Both the position numbers and the translations under genes were made by a program. From a virus, in IMG/VR virus record IMGVR_UViG_3300036715_001255, positions 1-30,920 of that record: a stretch of DNA of 30,920 bases; one strand, 5' to 3'. A model generated the notes under the pieces. The model saw only the letters and a list, made by a program, of their open reading frames with translations. It was not told the origin of the DNA and did not search any database. Positions 6,922 to 14,177 of this stretch are shown one piece after another; the stretch's first letter is position 1; each line of letters opens with the position of its first letter.

Positions 6922-8126
6922 ACGTCATCAATGCTCTCAAGGCAGATTCCCTGATTCACGGTAGTTGGATCCTGGACGAGGTTGCCAAAGCCTCGCAGGG
7001 GTTGATGTACCAGAACAAGGAGCAGAGCCTACCCTACGAGGACTACTATCGGGTCTTGCTTGATGAAGTGGACAATATGTCCAGCATTCAGCTTCAGCCT
7101 GTGGTTTCCCCGGGAACCTCCCGGGCCTACTTGATCGACCTCACCACAGGGCTGGAAACGGTCCTGGATCAGATCGAGAACATCACCAACAAGGTCCTGT
7201 TCTTCCAGAGCAAGGTCAAAGCAGCCCGGGTCAATCTTGGCAACCTCTCTAGCACCTTCAAGGCGTGGTATCTCATCGCGCTTCAGAATGAGCTCAAGCG
7301 GTTCGAGTTCAAGCTCCCCAACACGGCCATGAACGCCATTAGTGAGTCTGAATTCCACCGTCTGGTAGGTGATGCCTTTACCGATATGGAGGCCCTCGAT
7401 GGAGCCCTCACACTTCTAGCTGATCGGTTAAAGAGCCGCAAGAAGCTTGCCTCTGAGAAGTACAGCCTCGGTAAGGATCAGGCCAACATGAGCCTCCTGC
7501 CCCAGCTGGGTTTTCAGGCCGGGTATAGTGATGACCAGTCCGGTATGCGTTTGCTCAAGGACAAATATGGTCTGGGTGAAGAACGCCCCAGTATGGTCCT
7601 CGATGAGCCTCCGCCAGAGATGGTGAGGCGCAAGCGTCCCGAGCAGACCGAGGGGACCGCTGTAGCCACCCGTGAATCCATGACCAAGGTCATCGAGAGC
7701 GAGCCCGCTGTGGAGTTGCCCGAGTTCGATGAGGTAGTAGACCTCGACACAGATGCCTCGGGTACACTTCTAGCTTCTGATCCAGAACCCGAAATCGAAG
7801 ACCTAATGGCCGAAGCCAAAGCCGCTGGGCTAGGTGTTTTTGCCACCGGACAGGTCCAGGAATTCATACGGCGAAAGAAAGTTGACCCGGTTAATGAAGC
7901 TTCCGTAACCTCAAATGACGATGAGGTCTTCACCCCGCCTCTAGTCAAAAAGACCTCATCTTCTGTCGTGGCACGACGCAAGATGATGGAAGAAGTAGAG
8001 GAAGCGCAGCCCGTTCAGTTCGAGCCCGCCCCGCCTGCTATTCCTGAGACGGTGGAGCCCCAGGCTCCAAAGCCGCCCGTTCCGGTCATTAAAAAACGTC
8101 GAATAGTGTTCGACGATGAGGACTGA
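6915..8126 (+). CDS. Hypothetical protein with acidic disordered C-terminal half, 403 aa
   Basis: Residues 1-185 are helical with alternating charges (LETVLDQIENITNKVLFFQS, FKAWYLIALQNELKRFEFKL). From about 215 on the chain is rich in Glu, Pro, Val and Lys/Arg, likely disordered, and ends KKRRIVFDDED, which resembles the acidic tips of proteins that contact replication or SSB partners. No catalytic motif seen. It lies just before the putative ssDNA-binding gene and the RuvC/RecA cluster, which suggests a recombination or replication accessory role; that is inference only. Confidence 0.78.
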   Translation: MLDVINALKADSLIHGSWILDEVAKASQGLMYQNKEQSLPYEDYYRVLLDEVDNMSSIQLQPVVSPGTSRAYLIDLTTGLETVLDQIENITNKVLFFQSKVKAARVNLGNLSSTFKAWYLIALQNELKRFEFKLPNTAMNAISESEFHRLVGDAFTDMEALDGALTLLADRLKSRKKLASEKYSLGKDQANMSLLPQLGFQAGYSDDQSGMRLLKDKYGLGEERPSMVLDEPPPEMVRRKRPEQTEGTAVATRESMTKVIESEPAVELPEFDEVVDLDTDASGTLLASDPEPEIEDLMAEAKAAGLGVFATGQVQEFIRRKKVDPVNEASVTSNDDEVFTPPLVKKTSSSVVARRKMMEEVEEAQPVQFEPAPPAIPETVEPQAPKPPVPVIKKRRIVFDDED

Positions 8127-8174
8127 ACGCCCAAACAAATAGCACAACGCCCAACGTTCTAGGAGAACAATCAA

Positions 8175-9068
8175 ATGGCGACCAAACGTTTCGAAGAAGA
8201 GGAAGATGTAGCTCTTCCTACCCGCAAGAAGTCTGTTCCGGATGAAGAGGACGAAGCTCCTGCCCCCAAGCGCAAGTCTGTCGCTGCTGACGAGGATGAG
8301 CCCCCCACGCCCAAGCGTCGATCCGTCCCCGTGGACGAGGATGAGGTCCCCACGCCCAAGCGCCGGTCGGCTCCCGCCGATGAGGATGAGGCCCCCGCGA
8401 AGCCCAAGAAGAAGGGTTCCGATGAGGACGATGCCCCCCGTGGTATCGACGTCGATTTCGGTGACGAGCGTGTCACCAAGCGTCCGGGTCGCCTAGAGCG
8501 TCTCGTTCTGGACGGTGCCAAGGCTGTCAGGTTCGCCCTGATCCCTGGATTCAAGGTCCGTGCCGGATACAACCACTACGTCGAAGGTCAGGGCACTTTC
8601 GTGTGCAACTCGACCGAGGACAAGGAAGCCGATTGCTGCAAGAAGCTCGGCAACCCTGGCATGAGGGCTGTGGCCCTGGTGATTCACTACACCAATGCCA
8701 AGTCCAAAGACGGCACGATGCCCAAGAACGAAGAGATCGAGTGGGAGGTCAAGTACCTCCGTATGTCCCGCACGAACTTCGCTGAGATCTCCAAGAAGAA
8801 GATGGAAGACGAGACCGTCTACGACTTCGATCTGGTGATGTCCGAGAAGGAGAACGGGATCGGCTTCCAGTTCGAGAAGATCTCCAAGACCGCGTGGTGG
8901 CGGGCCGATGAGGAGCTTGAGGCTCAGGTCCTCGCAGCTGCCGAGAAGTTCCGCGACGGCAAGGCCCTCAGCTATCAGCTGGGCAAGAAGATCGACGACA
9001 TCGAGTACAAGGCCATGATCCGCAAGGCTGCCAAGGCTGCCTCCAAGGAAGACGAAGAGGAAATCTGA
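8175..9068 (+). CDS. Probable single-stranded DNA-binding protein
   Basis: 297 aa with CTAGGAGAAC before the ATG. Residues 1-95 are disordered: four tandem 15-residue repeats (17-76) of the form KRRSVPVDEDEVPTP, alternating basic and acidic patches. Residues 100-245 form the likely core with His134, Cys144, Cys154 and Cys155, a possible zinc site like that of T4 gp32-type proteins, and many aromatic residues (YNHYVEGQGTF, WEVKYLRM, YDFDLVM, AWW). The very acidic C-terminus (KEDEEEI) is the usual partner-docking tip of SSBs. Position ahead of RuvC-like and RecA genes supports the role. The repeats at the N-terminus are unusual for an SSB. I cannot confirm the OB fold by eye, so another DNA-binding function is possible. 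Confidence 0.6.
   Translation: MATKRFEEEEDVALPTRKKSVPDEEDEAPAPKRKSVAADEDEPPTPKRRSVPVDEDEVPTPKRRSAPADEDEAPAKPKKKGSDEDDAPRGIDVDFGDERVTKRPGRLERLVLDGAKAVRFALIPGFKVRAGYNHYVEGQGTFVCNSTEDKEADCCKKLGNPGMRAVALVIHYTNAKSKDGTMPKNEEIEWEVKYLRMSRTNFAEISKKKMEDETVYDFDLVMSEKENGIGFQFEKISKTAWWRADEELEAQVLAAAEKFRDGKALSYQLGKKIDDIEYKAMIRKAAKAASKEDEEEI
8223..8402 (+). repeat. Four tandem 45-bp coding repeats
   Basis: Four 45-bp units encode RKKSVPDEEDEAPAP, KRKSVAADEDEPPTP, KRRSVPVDEDEVPTP and KRRSAPADEDEAPAK. Units differ at several positions, so they are not a recent slippage product, but the charge pattern (basic triplet, Ser, acidic run, Pro) is kept in each. Confidence 0.85.
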
Positions 9069-9074
9069 GCGGTT

Positions 9075-9119
9075 GGGTCCAGGCTGGAGTTACCCGATGG
9101 GCGATTCTGGCCTGGACCC
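9075..9119. terminator. Inverted repeat, possible terminator
   Basis: Ten-base arms GGGTCCAGGC (9075-9084) and GCCTGGACCC (9110-9119) are perfectly complementary across a 25-base loop, six bases after the SSB-like stop. The loop contains a small CCCGATGGG palindrome. There is only a weak T-tract (TCTTGT) on the + strand. It also contains the 3' end and stop of the - strand GIY-YIG gene. It may terminate one or both transcripts, or be an insertion-associated structure. Confidence 0.4.
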
Positions 9120-9893
9120 TCTTGTGCCCAGCCCCAGCCCCAGCCCCTTGAACTTGGCTGCACAGGATTTAGAGCAGAATTGCCGTCCATGGTGCTTCGT
9201 AAGACCACCGCAGTGGATGCAGGTAGGGTAAGGCTTTTTCAGTAGTCGTAACTCCCTTTTTTCTTGCTTGGTAGCTTTTATCCTTTGTATAGTCTCTTCT
9301 GAATGGCTTTTGCCAAAGAAGGGGTTTAGTTCGCCCGTGGTAGCTTTGCTGATTTTTGATCTGGTGGAATCTGAGGATTGCTTACCTTTATTAGGAGCTG
9401 GCCTTCCTTTCAGTCCCTTAGAGATGTTTAGTCGATGTTCTTCAGAGATAGGCACTCCTAGCCGGAGTTTGGACATCTGCTGGCGTCGTTCAATACTGAC
9501 TCCTGCTTCCCGCCCTCTCTGAAGACAATAAGCCGTTGGCTTCTGACCCTTGTTGGCAGCACTGATCTTCTTGCGGGTCTCCTCGGTATGCTTTCCATGC
9601 CTCCCACCTTGGAGCATATTGTAGCCAGCCAAATGATTGCAGGAATCCAGATGAGTTATCCAGTGTTTCTCCCGTTCTGATAGTTCTACCAAAGTACAAA
9701 GCTCTAAGATGTCCATACGGAAATTGGCCTCTCCATCGAGAGTAAAAGCACTTTGTAGGTGCTGGTTCGGGTGATTTCCCTTCCGTAGCTTGTTTAGATG
9801 TTTTCGCCAGCGAGTTACAATATCTTGAGATAGACCAACGTACACTTTACCATTTTTAATGTTTGTGATGCAGTAGATACCTACGGACCTCAT
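9090..9893 (-). CDS. GIY-YIG homing endonuclease with NUMOD3 repeats and zinc finger
   Basis: Free-standing homing nuclease, 267 aa from the ATG at 9893, which has AGAGGAGGGTTC directly upstream on the - strand; the frame extends seven codons further. GIY (5-7) and YVG (18-20) mark the catalytic core (about 1-95), with Arg (TRWRKH) and Glu (SEREKHW) in place. Several NUMOD3-like repeats follow (TEETRKKISAANKG, SEEHRLNISKGLKG, SEETIQRIKATKQ), then a CxxC...CxxxC finger (CIHC / CSKSC). The last ~20 residues (GLGLGLGTRGSRPESPIG) are unlike the family and are encoded antisense to a C-rich stretch that may belong to the interrupted neighbour gene. Markedly more AT-rich than the flanks. Confidence 0.9.
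   Translation of the reverse strand: MRSVGIYCITNIKNGKVYVGLSQDIVTRWRKHLNKLRKGNHPNQHLQSAFTLDGEANFRMDILELCTLVELSEREKHWITHLDSCNHLAGYNMLQGGRHGKHTEETRKKISAANKGQKPTAYCLQRGREAGVSIERRQQMSKLRLGVPISEEHRLNISKGLKGRPAPNKGKQSSDSTRSKISKATTGELNPFFGKSHSEETIQRIKATKQEKRELRLLKKPYPTCIHCGGLTKHHGRQFCSKSCAAKFKGLGLGLGTRGSRPESPIG
9097..9231 (+). other. Possible displaced 5' end of the RuvC-like gene
   Basis: A + strand open frame starts at ATG 9097, with CTGGAG ahead, exactly where a gene following the SSB stop would be expected. It reads MGDSGLDPLVPSPSPSP, then 27 residues that are antisense to the GIY-YIG finger. The RuvC-like gene beyond the homing gene has no ribosome site. One explanation is that the homing gene entered the 5' end of that gene and left its original start here. 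No direct proof; the frame may simply be a shadow. Confidence 0.25.
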
Positions 9894-9922
9894 GAACCCT
9901 CCTCTGATTGGCACTGGATACC

Positions 9923-10810
9923 ATGGCTTCTAAAGTCCCCAAACCTGAACCGATCTTGCGTTTGCCAGATCAGAAACCAACTGTAGATCGCTGGGTGATA
10001 TTAGCATTGGATCCCAGCCTGTCGTGTTCGGGTTTTGCCATAGCTCTAGTTAGTGAAGGCAAGCAGTGGTGGAACGAGGTCGGATCCGTAAAGCCGGATT
10101 CCACCGATGAACTGCCCTGGATCAGAGCCCGCAGTATGGGCCTCTACCTCACGGACATGCTGGCACAGGATGACATCGCTGAGTTCTGCAAGGAAGCCCC
10201 CACGGGTCTTCTGCTGAGCTATGAGGCTCCTACCCCGGGCAGCGATGCCCTAGCCACGGCCAGCATTTGCATCCGAGCCGCCCTCAGGGCTGATAGTCTG
10301 GTTATGGATCAATTCCATGAACATTGGGAGTTGATGACCAACGCTATGACCATGAGGACCATCATGGGTCTTACCATGAAGGGTAACAACAAAGGCGAGA
10401 ACAAAGACAAGGCATGGGGGTTCTTGGGGAAAGAAGATTTCCCCGGGTTGGACGGCGACGCCTGTGACGCCGCTCTCTTTACCATGCTGGGGCTCTGGAC
10501 GATCCGTATGTTCAGGGACGGCATCGAAGCCGCCAAGGCCCCAGAGTTCTTCAAGCAGAGATTCTGCGACACCTCTGAGGACTACAAGGTGGTGACTCGT
10601 GGGCTGGATGGCAAGGTCGTTCCCAAGGGTTCCAAGAAGGGCCTCACGAAAGACGAAATGACCAAGGAACACAAGGTCACTGGATTCCACGGAGTTCTGC
10701 ATCGTCCCGAGTATTGGTTCCCCTATACCCTGAGTGAACGACAGGTCAAGGTCAAAGACGCCCGGATCCGCAAGGCCACCCGGTTGGAAAAGAAGAGCTA
10801 CCTAGTCTAA
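9923..10810 (+). CDS. RuvC/RNase H-fold nuclease (Holliday-junction resolvase-like)
   Basis: A metal-dependent nuclease of the RuvC superfamily, 295 aa from ATG 9923 (a TTG at 9908 is also in frame). Catalytic acids in RuvC order: Asp30 in LALDPSLSCSGFAIA, Glu101 in LLSYEAPTPG, and Asp179/Asp182 in DGDACDAALFTMLGL, matching the family's D...E...DxxD pattern. It is longer than bacterial RuvC (about 170 aa), with extra C-terminal sequence ending in basic residues (RIRKATRLEKK). Likely resolves branched DNA during recombination or before packaging, together with the RecA encoded 10 bases downstream. No Shine-Dalgarno sequence is visible ahead of either start, unusual here and perhaps a result of the homing gene inserted just upstream. 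Confidence 0.8.
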   Translation: MASKVPKPEPILRLPDQKPTVDRWVILALDPSLSCSGFAIALVSEGKQWWNEVGSVKPDSTDELPWIRARSMGLYLTDMLAQDDIAEFCKEAPTGLLLSYEAPTPGSDALATASICIRAALRADSLVMDQFHEHWELMTNAMTMRTIMGLTMKGNNKGENKDKAWGFLGKEDFPGLDGDACDAALFTMLGLWTIRMFRDGIEAAKAPEFFKQRFCDTSEDYKVVTRGLDGKVVPKGSKKGLTKDEMTKEHKVTGFHGVLHRPEYWFPYTLSERQVKVKDARIRKATRLEKKSYLV

Positions 10811-10820
10811 AGGAGACAAC

Positions 10821-12092
10821 ATGGCAAAGCCAATGGGTAAAAAAGCGAAATCCGTGGAGTTCACTGGATCGGACATCAAGTCCCGATTCAGCGAGGCCCT
10901 GGGTTCGCTCAAGACCGAGGATTATCAGATCCTCAAGAGCAAGGTGCAGGAGGAGTTCACCCCCAGCGGTTCCATCGTCTGGGATGAAGTGTGCCGCCTC
11001 CGTGGTATCCCCCATCGGGGCCGTGTGGTCATGCTGCACGGTAAGGAACACAGCGGCAAGTCCACGCTGGCCTACGAACTCCTGGAAGCGCATCAGGAGA
11101 AGACCAACGAGCCCGGTGTGATCTTCGACTTCGAGCGAACCTGCAACCTGGAATACCTGGAAGGCATCGGCGTCAACACCGCTGAGGACATGCTCGTCGT
11201 GGTCCAGCCCAACAGTATCCAGCAGGCCATCCAGCAGGCCATCGTGTTCATGAAGGCGGGTGTCCGGTTCTTCATCTTCGACTCGATCCCCCGCATGAAG
11301 GATCAGATCGGCGAGAAGGAAGTCATGAACGGCGATGCCTTCAAGGCTACCGTTGGTGCCCACGCCCGCAGCATGGCCCGGTTCTACGACATCATCCTGC
11401 CCTACGCTGCTCAGTACGACTCATGCCTAGTGATGATCAACCAGCATCAGGCCCGCATCGAGAACACCATGGAAGCGCAGTTCGCGGCCAAGTATCCCAG
11501 CATGACCAACCACAACTACGTCCTGCCCGGTGGTAACGCAACCCGTTACGTCCCCAGCTTGAGCGTGGAAGTGAACATCGCCAAGGCATACCGTGCCGGT
11601 GGTGCGGATGACGATTTCCTCTTCGAGGGAACCGACGATGCTAAGGGTGCTTTCATCGTCAACAAGGTGAAGGTCCGTGTGCTGAAGAACAAGGCCACCA
11701 GTGGTGGGTTCAAGGAATCTGTGATCTGGATTCGTCCTGGCAAGGGTGTGGATGACTGGATCAGCGTTCGTGAGCTGGGCCGCCACTATGACCTGATCGC
11801 CCCAGTGGGTCGCAAGTGGCGTGTGGGTAACGAGGACAATCCGATCGTGACCTACGAGAACAAGGATCAGGCCCTCAGGGAACTCGTGGAAGAGCCTGAC
11901 TTCAAGATCCTCAGCCAGCTCCGTGAGCTGGTGGTCCAGAAGATCCGTGAGGACAAAGAAGGCTTCGCCACCGAGATTACTGCCCAGGATCGTTACGCGA
12001 TGGGCGACACCGATGACAGCACCCTTGGGAACGCTGGCACCGCTGCTGTCACCAAGTTCAAGTTCGACTCCGATGTGGATGTGGAACTGTGA
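10821..12092 (+). CDS. RecA/UvsX-family recombinase
   Basis: ATP-dependent strand-exchange protein, 423 aa, with AAAGGAGACAAC before ATG 10821. Walker A is GKEHSGKST (74-82), the catalytic Glu is Glu105 (FDFERTCN), and Walker B is FFIFD (150-154). MINQHQARIEN (205-215) corresponds to the region ending in RecA's conserved Gln and DNA-binding loop 2, and LPGGNATRYVPSLSVEV is the classic strand after loop 2. The C-terminus (DSDVDVEL) is acidic, as in RecA. About 60-80 residues longer than bacterial RecA. With the SSB-like and RuvC-like neighbours it forms a recombination-dependent replication module. Its stop overlaps the next ATG (TGATG). Confidence 0.93.
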   Translation: MAKPMGKKAKSVEFTGSDIKSRFSEALGSLKTEDYQILKSKVQEEFTPSGSIVWDEVCRLRGIPHRGRVVMLHGKEHSGKSTLAYELLEAHQEKTNEPGVIFDFERTCNLEYLEGIGVNTAEDMLVVVQPNSIQQAIQQAIVFMKAGVRFFIFDSIPRMKDQIGEKEVMNGDAFKATVGAHARSMARFYDIILPYAAQYDSCLVMINQHQARIENTMEAQFAAKYPSMTNHNYVLPGGNATRYVPSLSVEVNIAKAYRAGGADDDFLFEGTDDAKGAFIVNKVKVRVLKNKATSGGFKESVIWIRPGKGVDDWISVRELGRHYDLIAPVGRKWRVGNEDNPIVTYENKDQALRELVEEPDFKILSQLRELVVQKIREDKEGFATEITAQDRYAMGDTDDSTLGNAGTAAVTKFKFDSDVDVEL

Positions 12093-13207
12093 TGAAGCTT
12101 ACTGGTTCCAATTTTCAGGGCTGGGACCGGTTCGAGATCGAGGTAGATGGGCTCACAGCAATCGTGGGCCCATCTAATTTGGGCAAGAGCGCGATCCACA
12201 GAGCCTTTAAGGCCATCACCCGTAATGACCTGCCTGCTGGGTGGATCAAGACCGGGACTAGCAACACATCCATCACTCTCACGGATGGGACAACCTTTGA
12301 ACTGTCTCGTAGCACCAAAAATGCGCCCAAGTATCTGGTGGGCGGGGACAAGGAATACAAGAAGCTCGATGGGGCTGTGCCGGATGAGATCAAGGCCCTG
12401 GGCTACGGTCAGGTTGAGCTTGGGGAGTTCAAGTTTGACCCCATCTTCGCCAGCCAGTTCGATGCTCAGTTTGGGCTCAGCTGGACCCCGGGCCAGATCA
12501 ATCAGGTCCTTGGTGCCTTCGCCAGCACCGATAAGCTGGAGCAGGGCAAGAAGGAAGCCAACAAGCGCATCCAAGAGGCCAACAGCGAGGCCAAGCTGAT
12601 CGCGGGTGAACTCTCCGAGTTAGAAGCTCAGCTTATCAAGTGCAAGGTCCTGGCCAAGCAGGCCGAGGCTAAGAGCCAGACGCTTACTACTCAGGAACGA
12701 CAGGCCATCAAGTGCCAGTTGATATCTGAGGGTGTGGTTCATGCCCTAGAGGCCCATGCGGAACTCATACAGGTCTTGGAAGTGCAGCGGATCTTGCCCG
12801 CTCATGAACCCGGAGTCGGGAACCTCCCCTTTACTGTGGAGGTCTTAGAGGATCTACTGGGTCTCAGGTCTTCTCTAACAGGACTGGACTCAGCAATCCA
12901 AGGTCTGAACCCACCCCACCTGGACGTTCCCGGGGTGGAGCTCATTGAGCTACTGGAGATCGTACTGGAGCCCCGATCGGATTTGAGACGCCTCCCTGCG
13001 ATCCCCGATCCCCCCCGGGTTATGGCCCAGACCATAGAGCTCATAGAACAGGTGATAGAGACCCGGTCTGAGCTAGTGGAACTGGCCAAGGACTTGAAAG
13101 AGCAAGAAGATTTGCTCCGAGCTATATCCCTAGAGACCAAGCAGCTTCAAGAAGACGTTGACAAAATCCAGTGCCCCAAGTGTGGTCATGAATTCGAGGT
13201 CGAGTGA
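12092..13207 (+). CDS. SbcC/Rad50-like ATPase, N-terminal half only
   Basis: 371 aa starting at the ATG in TGATG. Residues 1-130 are the N-lobe of an SMC/Rad50 ATPase: Walker A GPSNLGKS (26-33) after LTAIVG, and a Q-loop-like QFDAQFGL (about 122-129). Residues 145-355 are coiled coil, broken by LP/PP turns (VPGVELIELLEIVLEPRSDL and similar units). The protein ends at CPKC (361-364), the position of the zinc hook at the coil tip in Rad50. The returning coil, ABC signature and Walker B are absent, and I found no such half elsewhere in the window. Together with the SbcD-like nuclease at 15206 it may form a reduced Mre11/Rad50-type complex (T4 gp46/gp47), or it may need a partner encoded elsewhere. 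Confidence 0.82.
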   Translation: MKLTGSNFQGWDRFEIEVDGLTAIVGPSNLGKSAIHRAFKAITRNDLPAGWIKTGTSNTSITLTDGTTFELSRSTKNAPKYLVGGDKEYKKLDGAVPDEIKALGYGQVELGEFKFDPIFASQFDAQFGLSWTPGQINQVLGAFASTDKLEQGKKEANKRIQEANSEAKLIAGELSELEAQLIKCKVLAKQAEAKSQTLTTQERQAIKCQLISEGVVHALEAHAELIQVLEVQRILPAHEPGVGNLPFTVEVLEDLLGLRSSLTGLDSAIQGLNPPHLDVPGVELIELLEIVLEPRSDLRRLPAIPDPPRVMAQTIELIEQVIETRSELVELAKDLKEQEDLLRAISLETKQLQEDVDKIQCPKCGHEFEVE

Positions 13208-13494
13208 TGGACAAGCTAGAACTGAACAGGAAGCTGAAGGACCTGGATACCCGGGCGGAGAAGATCCGCAAGGCCAAGTCTGCTCTGGAGAAGTCCCAGG
13301 CCGTCAAGGAGCACCAATACGAAGAGGCTCTGACGAAGCTCAAGGATCTTGGTATTGATGCCGAGAACATGAAGGCGTCGGAGCTCAAGAAACTCCTGGC
13401 TACCACGGAGTCCGAGCTAGAAGATGCTCTAACTGCGATGGAAGACACAATCAAGGAGTGCGAGGATATCCTAGCCGAGTTCCAGGGGATCTGA
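13207..13494 (+). CDS. Small coiled-coil protein, 95 aa
   Basis: Almost entirely heptad-like helix (LNRKLKDLDTRAEKIRKAKS, then LKKLLATTESELEDALTAME), with a short break around GID. The ATG lies in TGATG with the SbcC-like stop, and the gene's own stop again forms TGATG with the deaminase. The position suggests it partners the half-length SbcC-like protein, for example by pairing with its coil, but it has neither Walker B nor an ABC signature, so it does not supply the missing ATPase half. Confidence 0.75.
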   Translation: MDKLELNRKLKDLDTRAEKIRKAKSALEKSQAVKEHQYEEALTKLKDLGIDAENMKASELKKLLATTESELEDALTAMEDTIKECEDILAEFQGI

Positions 13495-14168
13495 TGCTCA
13501 TACCCATGACCTTCACAGCAGCCAATGGGTGGATCACCACCGACCGTGAGGCCCCTGAGTGGGATTCCTCCAAGGCGGCCCTGCTTAGTAAGCTCTCAAA
13601 CGAGGTAGCGGGGATGTCCACCTGCTGCAAGGGCCATGTGGGTTGTGTTGTCACTGACATACATCTCAAGGTCCAGGCCGTAGGGCACAACCGCAAGCCT
13701 CCAGCGTTGGAGCACCTTAGCTGCGAGCAGCTAGGCTGTGATACCTCCAAGAAGTGTCGTCTCACCACACACGCTGAGGTAGATGCGTTCTCCCAGGTTG
13801 AACCCCGCACGGATGCCTACGGGCACTGCTTATTTCTTCCCAAGGCCAACTGCCTGGACTGCCTTAAGCACTCCATCGCCCGAGGCGTACGGGTGGTAGT
13901 GTTTGCCAAGCCCTACAACATCCCTGAAATCGACCGCTGGGCCTACGAGACCATCCTCCGTACTAGCCAAGTCCGGCTATTCCAGCTAGTGGACGAGGAT
14001 CACGCCTGGACCGTACCCAGCGAGGTTATCCACCTGTCCAAGACTGACCAAGTGGTCTTCGCAGAAGCCATCATCAATCCCCCACCGATCCCTGAGGCAC
14101 TCCAAAGATCCCTGGATGCATGGAAGCGTGTGGGCGCAGCATACCGAGCCGGTCATACAATCCATTAG
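13494..14168 (+). CDS. Deoxycytidylate (dCMP) deaminase-like enzyme
   Basis: Zinc-dependent deaminase of the CDA fold, 224 aa. I chose the ATG at 13494 in TGATG rather than an in-frame ATG at 13458 inside the previous gene. HAE (93-95) gives one zinc ligand and the proton-shuttle Glu; NCLDC gives Cys120 and Cys123. The usual Pro before the first Cys is Asn here. HVGCVVTDIHLKVQAVGHNRKP upstream matches the substrate-side strand and GxN loop of dCMP deaminases. The enzyme would convert dCMP to dUMP for thymidylate synthesis. The C-terminal ~60 residues are extra. Other cytidine deaminase specificities are possible. Confidence 0.82.
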   Translation: MLIPMTFTAANGWITTDREAPEWDSSKAALLSKLSNEVAGMSTCCKGHVGCVVTDIHLKVQAVGHNRKPPALEHLSCEQLGCDTSKKCRLTTHAEVDAFSQVEPRTDAYGHCLFLPKANCLDCLKHSIARGVRVVVFAKPYNIPEIDRWAYETILRTSQVRLFQLVDEDHAWTVPSEVIHLSKTDQVVFAEAIINPPPIPEALQRSLDAWKRVGAAYRAGHTIH

Positions 14169-14177
14169 GAGCCCAAC

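Noticed and set aside
8171-8572. Ser-rich - strand frame opposite the SSB-like gene
   Set aside because: It is the antisense image of the Asp/Glu/Pro/Lys repeats and not a protein of its own.
9069-9922. Group I or II intron carrying the GIY-YIG gene
   Set aside because: The nuclease is antisense to its neighbours, no conserved intron core could be recognised, and no clear exon continuity in the RuvC-like gene was seen.
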